Part shown: piece by piece, positions 54,733 to 64,000 of the stretch
How positions within the stretch are numbered: the stretch's first letter is position 1
How the letters are laid out: each line of letters begins with the position of its first letter
Assembly: GCF_004354555.1 (NCBI RefSeq)
Contig: NZ_PUFH01000005.1
Location: 558,001 to 622,000, forward strand
Length of the DNA stretch: 64,000 nucleotides
Reading direction: 5' to 3'
Source of the DNA: Leuconostoc citreum
Lineage (GTDB): Bacteria > Bacillota > Bacilli > Lactobacillales > Lactobacillaceae
Notes under the pieces: model-generated
Database searches by the model: none
What the model was told of the DNA's origin: nothing
What the model saw: the letters and a program-made list of their open reading frames with translations, nothing else
Program-made: the position numbers and the translations under genes

Positions 54733-55413
54733 TTATGATTTATTATCTGCTGTGTCTTCCGTCTCTGGAAACACAACTACTGGTCCTTGTTCAACCGTCG
54801 TATCAGACGTTGCTGCGTCGTCAACTATCTCGTCAGCAACATTAGTTGCTGCTTCAGCTGCTGAATTCAAATCAGCTTTTTCAATACGAGCGGCAGTTGC
54901 CTGACCCATTGGCAAACGATGAACTGCCTCGGCTAACTCATCGTTGTCTAATAGTGTACGCTGAACTGTCAATAATTTCAAGAACGAATCTTTAAAACTT
55001 TCAACTTCTTGACGTAATTCGTTTTGCTCGGCAACTAAATCAGCATTTTCTTGTGCCAACTTTGTGGCTTCTGCCTCAGCTTTTGTACGTGCATCACTAA
55101 TAATCTTTGTGGCTGACTCTTGTGCATGCATTAATTGCTTTTTTACTTCTGCATCAGCATCTTTTTTCAAGCGCTCAGCCGCTTCTTGTGCCACAAAGAT
55201 GGACTGGTTAACTTGCTCACGCTTAGCTTCTAGCTCATCAACCTTAACTTGTAACTGTTCCTTTTCATTTGCAAAACGATCACGCTCTGCAATAATTGCT
55301 TCATAATCACCGTTTACTTGGTCTAAAAAGGCGTCAACTTCGGATGCAATATAAGCACGAGAGCCTTTCTTAGTAAAATCATGATTTAATATTTCGTCAG
55401 GTGTTAGTGCCAT
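54733..55413 (-). CDS. divIVA: Cell-division initiation protein DivIVA
   Basis: Coiled-coil protein that binds curved membrane at the poles and septum. The 226 residues start with the membrane-binding domain ALTPDEILNHDFTKKGSRAY, followed by long coiled coils (about 30-150) and an acidic, Ala/Thr/Val-rich C-terminus. Of the two adjacent ATG codons, the second (55413) has the better spacing to GGAG. Confidence 0.93.
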   Translation of the reverse strand: MALTPDEILNHDFTKKGSRAYIASEVDAFLDQVNGDYEAIIAERDRFANEKEQLQVKVDELEAKREQVNQSIFVAQEAAERLKKDADAEVKKQLMHAQESATKIISDARTKAEAEATKLAQENADLVAEQNELRQEVESFKDSFLKLLTVQRTLLDNDELAEAVHRLPMGQATAARIEKADLNSAAEAATNVADEIVDDAATSDTTVEQGPVVVFPETEDTADNKS

Positions 55414-55449
55414 CATACTCTCCTTTTAATTACAGTGTAGCCATGCTAA

Positions 55450-56241
55450 TCAACGCCGAATAACATTTACTACCGTTTTAATTTTATCTTTTTTGCTTAA
55501 TCCGTCAAGCATTTTTGGTTGAATACGACCATATCCACGTACAGAAATAACATCACCAACGGTCACAGTAGTATCCGGCTTAATGACTGTGTGCCAATTC
55601 AAACGAACTTGCTGTTGTTCAACCAAACTTTTCGTCACGCTTCTCGGTAAATCAAAAATGGTAGCAATTACCGTATCAATACGTAGAGAAGCTAGTAATA
55701 CAAAGGTCTCTTCCCAATCATCCTTGGGTTGAATCGCATGATTCAGTGTTGTCGCTACCAATGATACTTTGGTACGTCCCACTGTCAAAACTGTTTGCTG
55801 GATATAAGCTAACATTTTTTTATCCACAATAATTTGCCACTGCTGTGCATCATTTAGGATATCCCCAATAATAGCACGTTTAATGCCTGAATGCATTAAA
55901 GTACCTAGAATCGTACTATGATGTAATGTTGTAAACTTTTTTGGATATTTAATCTCGAACACAGCTAATTCAAAATCATCAAGTTCTGGTGAATAAAAGT
56001 TTGGCGAAATAATTGCTCGTTGGCTTTCAGCGCCATCAACGCCACCATTAAATACTACTTTCAAATCGTTCATTCGGTTAACGAGTGTCTTTAAAATATA
56101 TTGCTCTCGTGGATTTAAAAAGTAAGTTAAAATAAACCGATACTCATCTTGACTTTGTCTTATCCAATCACCTGCTTGTTGTATAAAGTCTGCCTCATCT
56201 GGTCTAAAATGCTGTTCAATTGCTATAGAAACATCTGACAT
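55450..56241 (-). CDS. ylmH: YlmH-type S4-domain RNA-binding protein
   Basis: A 263-residue protein: N-terminal domain (RPDEADFIQQAGDWIRQ, YILTYFLNPREQYIL region) and a C-terminal S4 RNA-binding domain (about 185-250, RSVTKSLVEQQQVRLNWHTVIK, TVTVGDVISVRGYGR). YlmH homologues have been linked to clearing stalled ribosomes and sit in the division cluster. Its ATG follows the ylmG stop by seven bases, preceded by a small GGTC/GACC hairpin and no strong Shine-Dalgarno. Confidence 0.9.
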   Translation of the reverse strand: MSDVSIAIEQHFRPDEADFIQQAGDWIRQSQDEYRFILTYFLNPREQYILKTLVNRMNDLKVVFNGGVDGAESQRAIISPNFYSPELDDFELAVFEIKYPKKFTTLHHSTILGTLMHSGIKRAIIGDILNDAQQWQIIVDKKMLAYIQQTVLTVGRTKVSLVATTLNHAIQPKDDWEETFVLLASLRIDTVIATIFDLPRSVTKSLVEQQQVRLNWHTVIKPDTTVTVGDVISVRGYGRIQPKMLDGLSKKDKIKTVVNVIRR

Positions 56242-56248
56242 GGTCGCA

Positions 56249-56512
56249 CTAGACCAACAATAAGATAAGATGTGCTAGGCCACTGACTGCAAAATTCCAA
56301 GCTAATATAGCAACAATTGGCGAGATATCAATGATACCGGCTATCGGTGGTATGACTCTAAATAAATTAAGATATGGTAACACAATGCGACCTAACCACC
56401 GACCCACTGGAGACTGTTGAGCCCCCGGTAGCCATGACATTAAAACATAAATAATTATTGCATACTCATAATAACGTGCAATGCGAATAATCCAATCTAA
56501 AATTTCCAGCAT
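56249..56512 (-). CDS. ylmG: YggT family membrane protein (YlmG)
   Basis: An 87-residue protein with two transmembrane segments, WLPGAQQSPVGRWLGRIVLPYLNLFR between them and the IPPIAGIIDISPIVAILAW signature. Role in division or membrane organisation is not settled. Four bases after sepF, six before ylmH. Confidence 0.92.
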   Translation of the reverse strand: MLEILDWIIRIARYYEYAIIIYVLMSWLPGAQQSPVGRWLGRIVLPYLNLFRVIPPIAGIIDISPIVAILAWNFAVSGLAHLILLLV

Positions 56513-56516
56513 AGGC

Positions 56517-56987
56517 TTAGTACCTTGTATTTGGTTCTAAATTATCAGTCAATGTACCCGAAATTTCAAACGTGTCTGGCGTGACTAAGAAAATAGATTG
56601 TCCAATGCGTTCGATTTCGCCATTGACAGCATAAATTGCACCACCTAGAAAATCTAAAATTCGCTTGGCTTGCGCTTCATCAATTTGTGTAAAATTCACA
56701 ATGACGGCTTCTCCACCTAAAATCTGTGATGCAATAGCACGCGAATCGGAATAAACTTTCGGTTCAAATAAGGCAATCTTGCTATTTGCATTATTTGGAT
56801 CCGTCATAGCAGACTGTTGCACTGTTTGTCGACCAGCAAAATAAGACGCTGTTTGTTGTTGCGATTGACGCTGTGCTGTCTGCTGTGGCTGAGGTTGCTC
56901 TTGATATGCTGTACTGCCATAATTTTTTTCATATAAATCGTCTTCTTCATTACTAAATAGACGCTTAATTGTGTCGACTACTGCCAT
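56517..56987 (-). CDS. sepF: Cell-division protein SepF
   Basis: Membrane-associated Z-ring anchor. The 156 residues show an N-terminal amphipathic helix region (MAVVDTIKRLFSNEED), a Gln-rich linker (about 30-55) and the SepF core (KVYSDSRAIASQILGGEAVIVNF, ILDFLGGAIYAVNGEIERIG, FLVTPDTFEIS). AAGGAG precedes the ATG. The ylmE gene often found just upstream is absent. Confidence 0.95.
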   Translation of the reverse strand: MAVVDTIKRLFSNEEDDLYEKNYGSTAYQEQPQPQQTAQRQSQQQTASYFAGRQTVQQSAMTDPNNANSKIALFEPKVYSDSRAIASQILGGEAVIVNFTQIDEAQAKRILDFLGGAIYAVNGEIERIGQSIFLVTPDTFEISGTLTDNLEPNTRY

Positions 56988-57106
56988 GTTTTCTCCTTAA
57001 ACACGCAACTGGGGCTTGTCATGTGGCCAATAGTTCAAACGCAATCAAGGCGCTAGTCTTAGTTGACACGATTCATGATTAGTTGCACCAATTCACGATT
57101 CCTTTT

Positions 57107-58420
57107 TTAACGTTTTTTAAAGAATGGTGGTTGTTCATTATCATCATCTGTACTTGAGAAATCAACGGATGAAGTATTTGATGTAGGGGTATTGAATACA
57201 TCAAATGACTGCTTTTGCACACCGTCAAAACGATTATCTTCTGCAAAAGCATCCTTCGAAGCACCACTGATATTCCAATCAGCAAATGGATCTTTTTGTG
57301 TTGGTTGTACTAGTTGACTAGTCTGCTCCGTAGCTGGCTTTTCAAACACTGACGACTGTGGCGCCGAAGTTGATGTCTTGTTATCAGTGTTAGCCGCATT
57401 ACCGAAAACGCTAGCTGCGTTAGCTTTAGGGTTAGCCCCCTTCTTTTGCGTGCCATCACTTGTAATGTTTTGAAGGCCAGTTGCAATAACCGTTACGCGG
57501 ATTGAATCTTCAAGATTTTCATCAATCGATGTACCAAAAATAACATTGACTTCACGACCGGCCTCTTGAGCAATAACTTCAGAAGCTGTTTGTGCTTCAA
57601 ACAAAGACATGTCCAAGCCACCAGTAATGTTGAGCAAAACGTCTTCTGCACCCGACATATCAACTTCTAATAATGGTGATGAAATTGCCTGTTTTGTTGC
57701 ATCAGCAGCACGTGTTTCACCGCTAGCTTGACCAACACCCATTAATGCAGGGCCGGCATCTTGCATAACTGTTTTAACGTCAGCAAAGTCCAGATTAATG
57801 AACCCTGGATTAGTAATTAATTCTGAAATACCACGAACACCTTGTGCCACGACTTCATCAACGACCTTAAAGGCTTCTGATAGTGGTGTGCGTAAATCAA
57901 TACGATCTTTCAAACGTTCGTTCGTGATAACAATTAGTGAATCAACTGATTCTGATAGTGCTTGGAGCCCTTCAGCTGCAAAACGACCGCGCTTTGGTCC
58001 TTCCCATTTAAATGGTCGTGTTACAACGGCAACTGTCAATGCCCCTTGCTCTTTGGCAATACGTGCCACAACGGGTGCAGCGCCGTTTCCAGTACCACCA
58101 CCCATACCAGCAGTGATAACAACCATATCTGCGCCTGAAAGTGCAGAGGCAATATCTTCGGCACTTTCTTCTGCGGCTTTTGTACCACGTTCAGGATTAG
58201 AACCAGCACCCAAACCACCAGTTAACTTGGGACCAATTTGAATTTTAACGTCGGCTTTTGATTTGTCCAAAGCCTGTACATCTGTATTAGCAACGATGAA
58301 TTCAACACCGTTAACCCCTTCTTCAATCATGTGATTGACAGCATTAGAACCGCCGCCACCAACACCGATAACTTTAATGATTGCGCCTGCTTGTTGGGCG
58401 TCATCAATTGAAAAATCCAT
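57107..58420 (-). CDS. ftsZ: Cell-division protein FtsZ
   Basis: Tubulin-like GTPase forming the Z-ring. The 437 residues include the GTP motif GGGTGNG at 107-113, NTDVQAL near residue 45, and the T7-loop region [12 protein letters not shown] variable linker of about 100 residues ends in the short C-terminal peptide PPFFKKR. GGAG precedes the ATG. Lies between ftsA and sepF. Confidence 0.98.
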   Translation of the reverse strand: MDFSIDDAQQAGAIIKVIGVGGGGSNAVNHMIEEGVNGVEFIVANTDVQALDKSKADVKIQIGPKLTGGLGAGSNPERGTKAAEESAEDIASALSGADMVVITAGMGGGTGNGAAPVVARIAKEQGALTVAVVTRPFKWEGPKRGRFAAEGLQALSESVDSLIVITNERLKDRIDLRTPLSEAFKVVDEVVAQGVRGISELITNPGFINLDFADVKTVMQDAGPALMGVGQASGETRAADATKQAISSPLLEVDMSGAEDVLLNITGGLDMSLFEAQTASEVIAQEAGREVNVIFGTSIDENLEDSIRVTVIATGLQNITSDGTQKKGANPKANAASVFGNAANTDNKTSTSAPQSSVFEKPATEQTSQLVQPTQKDPFADWNISGASKDAFAEDNRFDGVQKQSFDVFNTPTSNTSSVDFSSTDDDNEQPPFFKKR

Positions 58421-58441
58421 GAGTTGTCTCCTTAAACTATA

Positions 58442-59815
58442 CTAGTCTTCTCTAAATAAATTTTTAATTGTCTGCATCCAGCGCCCAAAGAAACCTTTTT
58501 TAGGCTGCTCTATTTGATTACCTTGATTACTATTATAGTGATACTCATCAAAACCTTGTGCTTGTGTATTTGACTCGGAAGTCTCGATATAAGTCACAGG
58601 AGCCTGACTTGTAACTTGTGACGTTGGCTGTACATAACTTGTGTCATCATGTCGTGCCATAATCACTTGCTTAATCACTTGTTGTGTCATACTTTCACGT
58701 GATGCAAACATCGCATAAGCCATTGCTCTAGTATAAGATGGATGTCTTAAGCCAATTTGATCTGGTACAAATAAACGCACATTTTCGCCCAAAATTGTTT
58801 TTGCAAAATCAACCATACGGGGTAATGCAGCATTTCCACCAGTAAGAACAAAGCCACCAGGCATATTTAAGCCATTTACAGTATTCAATGGTTCAAATGC
58901 CCTAGTAAAAATTTGTTCTAGCCGAGCTGCAATAATTTCTGAAAGATAATGTTCATTTGCGGTTCTAGGTGTTGCATCACCAACAACTTCAACTGCAAAT
59001 TCATTTTTAACGTTTGTTTGCGTTGGGTCAGCAAACCCATAATCGCGCTTTAGCTTTTCGGCATTGGCATAAGAGGTACTTAATACAGTTGAAATGTCTT
59101 TTGTGACGTTGTCACCACCCTCTAAGTCAACACTATTAAATTTCAGTTTGCGATCGTGAATAATTGAAGTAGTAGTTTGACCGCCACCCAAATCAATCAA
59201 TACTGTGCCAAAGTCTTGCTCGCCATCGTTTAAGATACTTGTCCCAACAGCTAATGGAGCCAACACGAATTCTCGCAATGTCAAGCCAGCTTTTTGGATC
59301 GCCATACGTGTATTATCTAGTATTTTAGTTGGCCCAAGGTAAGCAGTTCCGTGCATTTCAAGGCGAACACCAATCATTTCGTGGGGATCTTTAATACCAT
59401 CAAAACCGTCAACACTAAATTCTTCAGCGATTAAATCTATTACATCACGATCTGAGGGCAAGCTATTTGACAATGCTTGTTGTGCAACGTGCTGCACATC
59501 TTCATACGTAATACGTTTATTTTGATTTGCAATGGAAACGAGTCCATCAACATGTAACATTTCAATTTGGTTTGCTGGCACACCAGCAACGACTTCATTA
59601 ATTTGAAAATTAGCTTTTTCTTGTGCTTGATCAATGGCTTCACGAATTGCACCGGCTGTTGCATCAATATCAACAATTACACCCTTATGCAAACCACGAG
59701 AAGGTGCATTACCTGCGCCAATCACATTGAATTGGTTGCCAGTTGTTTGTGCAATGACAACTTTAATCGATGTTGTGCCAATGTCTAAACCAACTGTCAC
59801 GCCTGAGTTATTCAT
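58442..59815 (-). CDS. ftsA: Cell-division protein FtsA
   Basis: Actin-like ATPase tethering FtsZ to the membrane. The 457 residues have GLDIGTTSIKVV (phosphate 1), IDLGGGQTTTSI (phosphate 2) and VLTGGNAALPRMVD (adenosine). A linker of about 70 residues ends in the amphipathic membrane-targeting helix GFFGRWMQTIKNLF. AAGGGG precedes the ATG. Confidence 0.97.
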   Translation of the reverse strand: MNNSGVTVGLDIGTTSIKVVIAQTTGNQFNVIGAGNAPSRGLHKGVIVDIDATAGAIREAIDQAQEKANFQINEVVAGVPANQIEMLHVDGLVSIANQNKRITYEDVQHVAQQALSNSLPSDRDVIDLIAEEFSVDGFDGIKDPHEMIGVRLEMHGTAYLGPTKILDNTRMAIQKAGLTLREFVLAPLAVGTSILNDGEQDFGTVLIDLGGGQTTTSIIHDRKLKFNSVDLEGGDNVTKDISTVLSTSYANAEKLKRDYGFADPTQTNVKNEFAVEVVGDATPRTANEHYLSEIIAARLEQIFTRAFEPLNTVNGLNMPGGFVLTGGNAALPRMVDFAKTILGENVRLFVPDQIGLRHPSYTRAMAYAMFASRESMTQQVIKQVIMARHDDTSYVQPTSQVTSQAPVTYIETSESNTQAQGFDEYHYNSNQGNQIEQPKKGFFGRWMQTIKNLFRED

Positions 59816-59942
59816 GCGTCGTGCCCCTTTACAATTTTTTTTAATAAATTATACCTAATAATAATAATATCATAAATGACGCACTTCCCGCTACCAATTA
59901 GCTGGTTTCATTTGCTTTCATTTTATGACTTTTTAATACATA

Positions 59943-60680
59943 TTATTTCTTTTTGTTATCATCTTTTTGCGCATTGGTCCCATACTTATATGAATAGGCG
60001 CCAAACTGTAAATCAACAATGCCTTTATCTGGCATCTGGGCGGCAATACCTGGATAAAAACTAATCTTCTTGCCAAAAGTATCCTGTGTCGCATAGACTG
60101 TGTTGCCATCATCCATGACAATAACTAATCGTTTTGCATTGTCTTTGACTGGTGAAAAAGTAATCTGACTTATATTTTGGCGCAACGTCAATTCCAAAGT
60201 GACAAATTGCGTTGCCACTTCTTGCAGTGCTGTCTGTGTTCGAAAACCAGCATAAATTGGCGCATCCCCTTTTGGTTGTCCAATTGTTGTTAAATACCCA
60301 TTGCGATCAATAAGATACCATTGTCCTTTTTTCTGAATATATCCAGCGGTTACTTTTTCGATCACTTTAATGGTCACATGGGTACCTTGCTGCTTCACTT
60401 GCGCAGAATCAATTTTATCACTGCTTTTTACTAGACGCTCAGCAATAAATTGCGTTTGCCCAGCCACTTGCCAATAAGGTGTGCCCACCATGACTTGCGC
60501 GTATGTCTGCACCTTTTTGTCTGGCAATTCCATGGCGTTAACAGTCACTTGTTTAATAGATTGCCAAGGCCGAATGATTGCCAACGTCCCTATAATCAAA
60601 ATGGCAAAAATAACGAGACTAAGCCATAACTGTCTTGGTCGCCGAGTCATTATTCTGTTGTTAAACTGTTCAACATTCAA
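59943..60680 (-). CDS. divIB: Cell-division protein DivIB/FtsQ
   Basis: Bitopic division protein, 245 residues: short basic cytoplasmic segment, one transmembrane helix (about 18-38), a POTRA domain (about 42-110, IKQVTVNAMELPDKKVQ) and the FtsQ/DivIB beta domain (WYLIDRNGYL, VTFSPV-like segments). It starts four bases after murG, the normal murG-divIB order. Confidence 0.93.
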   Translation of the reverse strand: MNVEQFNNRIMTRRPRQLWLSLVIFAILIIGTLAIIRPWQSIKQVTVNAMELPDKKVQTYAQVMVGTPYWQVAGQTQFIAERLVKSSDKIDSAQVKQQGTHVTIKVIEKVTAGYIQKKGQWYLIDRNGYLTTIGQPKGDAPIYAGFRTQTALQEVATQFVTLELTLRQNISQITFSPVKDNAKRLVIVMDDGNTVYATQDTFGKKISFYPGIAAQMPDKGIVDLQFGAYSYKYGTNAQKDDNKKK

Positions 60681-60684
60681 TTCA

Positions 60685-61794
60685 CTAATCTTTCTTATTA
60701 GCCATCGCCTGTAAAATTAATTGATACAAGCGCTCACCCGCATCTGGCATACCAACTTTTGTTGCCTGAGCGGCCATCTTATCACTCACATTTTCATCTA
60801 ATAACAATGTGTCAACCGCCGCAATCAAACTCTGTCCATTCAAATCAGATTCATTAATGTTAATTGCAGCACCAACATCTACTAAGCTTTGTGCATTTTT
60901 AGTTTGATGATCACCTGTCACATGTAGACTCGGTATTAATATTGAAGGAATTCCCAATGCTGTAATTTCAGCAATTGACGTTGCCCCGGCACGAGATACA
61001 ATGGCGTCTGTTTGCTTTAATACATTCGGCATATTATCAATATAAGGCAATATACGAATATTATCAGCGGCCTCAATGTTTCTCTCACGCAATAAATCTA
61101 GCACATTATCGTAACGTTTTGGTCCAGTCACAATAACAACTTGATAGCTACGTTCATTAAATTCTGGTATAGCATCGATAACGGCTAGATTAATGGCTGG
61201 CGCCCCTTGAGACCCACCAAATATAAGTACCGTTGCTTTATCATCCCGCAAGCCAATTGTCTGCCATGAAAATGTTGACTTTAACTGCGCAACCTGCTGT
61301 GCTCTTGGGTTACCAACCAAAACGACTTTTTCACTCGGAAATTGTTGCTTGGCAACTTCGAAGGCCACACCGATTTTTGTGGCACCACGTGCTAAAAATT
61401 TATTTGTTACACCTGCAACAGAGTTCTGTTCATGAATGACTGTCGGAATATTCATGCGCTGTGCAGCATAGACAACCGCCCCAGCAACATAGCCGCCTGT
61501 GCCAATGACAACATCTGGTTTAAACTCTTTAATAATTTTTTTAGATACTTTGACCGCTTTCAGGAATAGTTGCACAGTTTTAATATTATGTAAAGAAAGT
61601 GATCGACTAAAACCCTGAACTGCAAGTTGCTTAAATGCCATTCCCGTTTTTGGTACAATATTAGCTTCTACGCCACGTTCTGAGCCAACATACAAAAATT
61701 CTGCATCTGGTTCATGCTGCTTAATAACCTCTGCCAAAGCAAGTGCTGGATAAATGTGACCACCTGTACCACCACCAGATAAAATAACACGCAT
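60685..61794 (-). CDS. murG: UDP-GlcNAc:lipid I N-acetylglucosaminyltransferase MurG
   Basis: Makes lipid II from lipid I at the inner membrane face. The 369 residues start VILSGGGTGGHIYPALALAEV, the GT28 donor/acceptor loop, and include DVVIGTGGYVAG, IFGGSQGAPAIN and the UDP-binding IVSRAGATSIAEI. GGGGG precedes the ATG. One base after murD. Confidence 0.97.
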   Translation of the reverse strand: MRVILSGGGTGGHIYPALALAEVIKQHEPDAEFLYVGSERGVEANIVPKTGMAFKQLAVQGFSRSLSLHNIKTVQLFLKAVKVSKKIIKEFKPDVVIGTGGYVAGAVVYAAQRMNIPTVIHEQNSVAGVTNKFLARGATKIGVAFEVAKQQFPSEKVVLVGNPRAQQVAQLKSTFSWQTIGLRDDKATVLIFGGSQGAPAINLAVIDAIPEFNERSYQVVIVTGPKRYDNVLDLLRERNIEAADNIRILPYIDNMPNVLKQTDAIVSRAGATSIAEITALGIPSILIPSLHVTGDHQTKNAQSLVDVGAAININESDLNGQSLIAAVDTLLLDENVSDKMAAQATKVGMPDAGERLYQLILQAMANKKD

Positions 61795-61795
61795 A

Positions 61796-63148
61796 TTATA
61801 CCCCCAAATTTTCTTTCAATTCATTGACAAATTCATCACCGCGGACTTCAAAGTTGGGATATTGGTCCCAACTCGCCGCCGCTGGCGAAAGCAAAACAAC
61901 ATCTCCAGCTGAAGAACTACTGATGGCAACTGGCACCGCTTCTTTAACACTTGTAACTGTAATAACTGGCTTATGTGCTTGACGTGCTATGGCAACAACT
62001 TTTTGTTGCGTTTCACCAAATGCAATGACTAGCTTAACATGCGATAAGTTTGGTATTAATCGTGTTAAGTCGTCACCACGGTCTAGCCCACCCGCCAACC
62101 AAATTGTTGGTTCGTGAAAACTATCTAGCGCTGTTTGTGTCGCTTCTATATCAGTGGCCTTCGAATCGTTATAATATCTAACCCCATTTTCAGTCAAAAG
62201 GTATTGTAACCGATGTGGCACCCCGCCAAACACTTCAAGTACTGACTTAATAGCCTCATTAGTGACCCCAGCTATTTTAGAGACGGTGATAGCTGCCAAA
62301 ATATTTTCTAAGTTATGTGGTCCAACTAACTTAATTGCTGTTAGTGGCATAACATGTTCTCCTTCAATAATTAAATCGTGGCCATCGGTCCATGCCATAT
62401 CAGAGGAATTATCTCGTGAAAACAAGACGACTTGTGCTTGTGTTTTGGCAGCAAAGTCTGGGGTGTCAGCGCCATCCGCATTTAGAATTAACTTTTGATT
62501 TGCTGTTTGATTTTTTGTAATTTGATATTTGGCAGCAACGTAATGTGCCCGATCGCCATGATAATCCAGATGGTTAGCAAATATATTGGTAATGAGTGCA
62601 ATATCAGGTTTAATATCTGGTAAGCCCATTAATTGAAAGCTAGACAACTCGAGTAATAAGGTATCTTGGCTAGTTAATGGACCAACAACTTCACTGACAG
62701 GCGTGCCAATATTACCTGCAGTTGTGACTGTTTGTCCACTTGCCTTTAGCATGTCACGTATCAAAGACGTCGTTGTGGTTTTGCCATTTGATCCCGTCAC
62801 AGCAATGAGTCGTCCATCAAACGAACTTAGCGCCACTTCAACTTCTGTTAAGACCGGAATATCAAGACCAAGTGCTTTTTTAACGATTGCCGTTTCATAT
62901 GGAATGCCAGGATTCTTCACCAAAAAATCAAATGATTTATCTATTGCTTGATCATCATCATGATTGATAAATGTTACGCCTGCTGCTAGCAACTTTTGAT
63001 AAATTGTCTCGTCGGTATCAAATGCGCCACCATTAACAACAGTCACAATGGCTGACAACTCTACTAAACGTTGCGCAGCAGCTTTACCTGAGCGTGCCCA
63101 ACCAAATACCATCACTTTTTTATTTTTAAAATCTTGTATTTTCATCAT
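61796..63148 (-). CDS. murD: UDP-MurNAc-L-Ala:D-Glu ligase MurD
   Basis: Adds D-glutamate to the peptidoglycan precursor. The 450 residues contain the Mur-ligase ATP loop AVTGSNGKTTTTSLI, the metal/substrate region ANHLDYHGD and the C-terminal YNDSKATDIEATQTAL. AGG lies before ATGATG. Between mraY and murG as usual. Confidence 0.97.
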   Translation of the reverse strand: MMKIQDFKNKKVMVFGWARSGKAAAQRLVELSAIVTVVNGGAFDTDETIYQKLLAAGVTFINHDDDQAIDKSFDFLVKNPGIPYETAIVKKALGLDIPVLTEVEVALSSFDGRLIAVTGSNGKTTTTSLIRDMLKASGQTVTTAGNIGTPVSEVVGPLTSQDTLLLELSSFQLMGLPDIKPDIALITNIFANHLDYHGDRAHYVAAKYQITKNQTANQKLILNADGADTPDFAAKTQAQVVLFSRDNSSDMAWTDGHDLIIEGEHVMPLTAIKLVGPHNLENILAAITVSKIAGVTNEAIKSVLEVFGGVPHRLQYLLTENGVRYYNDSKATDIEATQTALDSFHEPTIWLAGGLDRGDDLTRLIPNLSHVKLVIAFGETQQKVVAIARQAHKPVITVTSVKEAVPVAISSSSAGDVVLLSPAAASWDQYPNFEVRGDEFVNELKENLGV

Positions 63149-63196
63149 TAACCTGATTTCTTAAAAATTTAATATGTACGCGACATACATCGCTTG

Positions 63197-64000
63197 TTAA
63201 TTCATGTAGAATATACCGGCTACAGCCAAGATTGATGAAACAATCCAAAATAGCAAATCAATTTGCCATTCGCTCCAACCAAACTTCTCAAATGAATGAT
63301 GGATTGGCGCCATAGGGAAAATTCTTTTATGCCAAAAATGATAACCGACTGTTTGGATAATCACTGATAGTGTCTCAATCACAAATATCAAACCAAACCA
63401 GATCAACGAAAATGGTACCCCAAGCAAAATTGATTCAATAGCTAAACCAGCACCCAGAGCCAACGATCCCGTATCACCCATGAAAATTTTTGCTTTTGGT
63501 CGATTAAAGATTAAGAAACCTAACAAACCACCAATAATTGAAAAATTAAATAAAACAATGATATGGTTATGCATATGCATGGCAATAACTGTATAAGCGG
63601 CATATACAACCACACTATTACCTGCAAGCAAACCATCTAACCCATCGGTTAAATTGGTTGCATTTGACCAGCCAACTAACCAAAACCACAGGAAAACAAA
63701 GTAGAAAAGCCCTAAATTAATTGTTCCAATCATGGGAATATAGAGCGTAAACGGCACTCCTAACAGCCACATGATTAACATAATAACTACTGCACTTAAG
63801 GTTTGTGCTAGGAGTTTGGGCTTAAAGGCAAACCCATCATCAGCATGATTAATGAGTTTCAATGCGTCGTCAATGCCGCCTATAATAGCATAAGCGACTA
63901 ATGCAAATACAGGAATAATCATAGCAACAACACCAGACATGCCATGATATGCAGCGCCACCAATAAACGCACTAATCGCTGCAGCTAAAACAAACAAGAG
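63197..64000 (-). CDS. mraY: Phospho-MurNAc-pentapeptide transferase MraY, 5' end outside window
   Basis: Transfers phospho-MurNAc-pentapeptide to undecaprenyl phosphate, making lipid I. About 267 residues are visible of roughly 320; the N-terminus lies beyond base 64000. The visible part has eight or so transmembrane segments, the acidic motif GGIDDALKL, the NATNLTDGLDGLLAG signature and the C-terminal PIHHSFEKFGWSEWQ motif. The gap to murD is 48 bases. Confidence 0.97.
   Translation of the reverse strand, partial: LLFVLAAAISAFIGGAAYHGMSGVVAMIIPVFALVAYAIIGGIDDALKLINHADDGFAFKPKLLAQTLSAVVIMLIMWLLGVPFTLYIPMIGTINLGLFYFVFLWFWLVGWSNATNLTDGLDGLLAGNSVVVYAAYTVIAMHMHNHIIVLFNFSIIGGLLGFLIFNRPKAKIFMGDTGSLALGAGLAIESILLGVPFSLIWFGLIFVIETLSVIIQTVGYHFWHKRIFPMAPIHHSFEKFGWSEWQIDLLFWIVSSILAVAGIFYMN

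Noticed and set aside
57798-58241. 147-codon ORF antisense to ftsZ
   Set aside because: Frame shadow of the conserved ftsZ reading frame, low-complexity composition.

Overview
The window is about 64 kb of chromosome from a low-GC Gram-positive lactic acid bacterium. The gene families and gene order (guaA/guaB, lemA-htpX, leuS-murJ, tuf, rnjB, infC-rpmI-rplT, the ftsA-ftsZ division cluster) and the codon use point to the Leuconostocaceae, most likely Leuconostoc. The genus is an inference from gene content, not from a database search. I see no prophage, insertion sequence, plasmid gene or CRISPR array; this is core chromosome, mostly transcribed on the minus strand.

Layout, left to right. (1) 1-3.9 kb: guanine-nucleotide synthesis, guaB, a degenerate guaB paralogue and guaA (cut by the window edge), behind a guanine riboswitch. 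(2) 3.9-7.2 kb: htpX-lemA and two unrecognised genes. (3) 7.3-12.1 kb: a lipid II flippase-type protein and T-box-controlled leuS. (4) 12.1-14.1 kb (+ strand): PAP2 phosphatase, a YtqB-like methyltransferase and a membrane-anchored cyclophilin. (5) 14.1-21.5 kb: uspA, rpiA, an amino-acid ABC ATPase, tuf, a TPR-like protein, RNase J2 and an anchored Ser-rich protein. (6) 21.6-30.1 kb: rplT-rpmI-infC, an APC permease, T-box-controlled thrS, glpF, a flavodoxin and yebC. (7) 30.1-38 kb: serC-serA-pgpA, tRNA-Leu, an ABC exporter, pta and ung. (8) 38-51.6 kb is an amino-acid uptake region: mmuP-mmuM behind a T-box, an EIIC-like protein followed by livJHMGF behind a leucine leader-peptide attenuator, upp, a hydratase-like gene plus brnQ behind an isoleucine leader-peptide attenuator, tRNA-Arg, an ECF S component and a CcpA-controlled EIIB/EIIA pair. 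(9) 51.6-64 kb: T-box-controlled ileS, divIVA, ylmH, ylmG, sepF, ftsZ, ftsA, divIB, murG, murD and mraY (cut by the edge).

The most interesting content is regulatory RNA. Two previously unannotated-looking leader peptides (MTNTF... ending LLLNLLLI, and MVNSA... ending IIISIIIIS) each sit between a consensus promoter and a chain of alternative hairpins ending in an intrinsic terminator, one before each branched-chain amino-acid transport operon. Four T-box leaders and a complete guanine riboswitch with a visible antiterminator are also present. In addition, up to seven genes (leuS, uspA, the TPR-like gene, the 20905 gene, the flavodoxin, serC, upp) have a good Shine-Dalgarno sequence 19-39 nt upstream of the start codon with a hairpin exactly in between; folding that hairpin restores a near-normal spacing. 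Three other genes (PAP2, rpiA, ABC exporter) look leaderless. Together these suggest unusual translation-initiation architecture in this organism.
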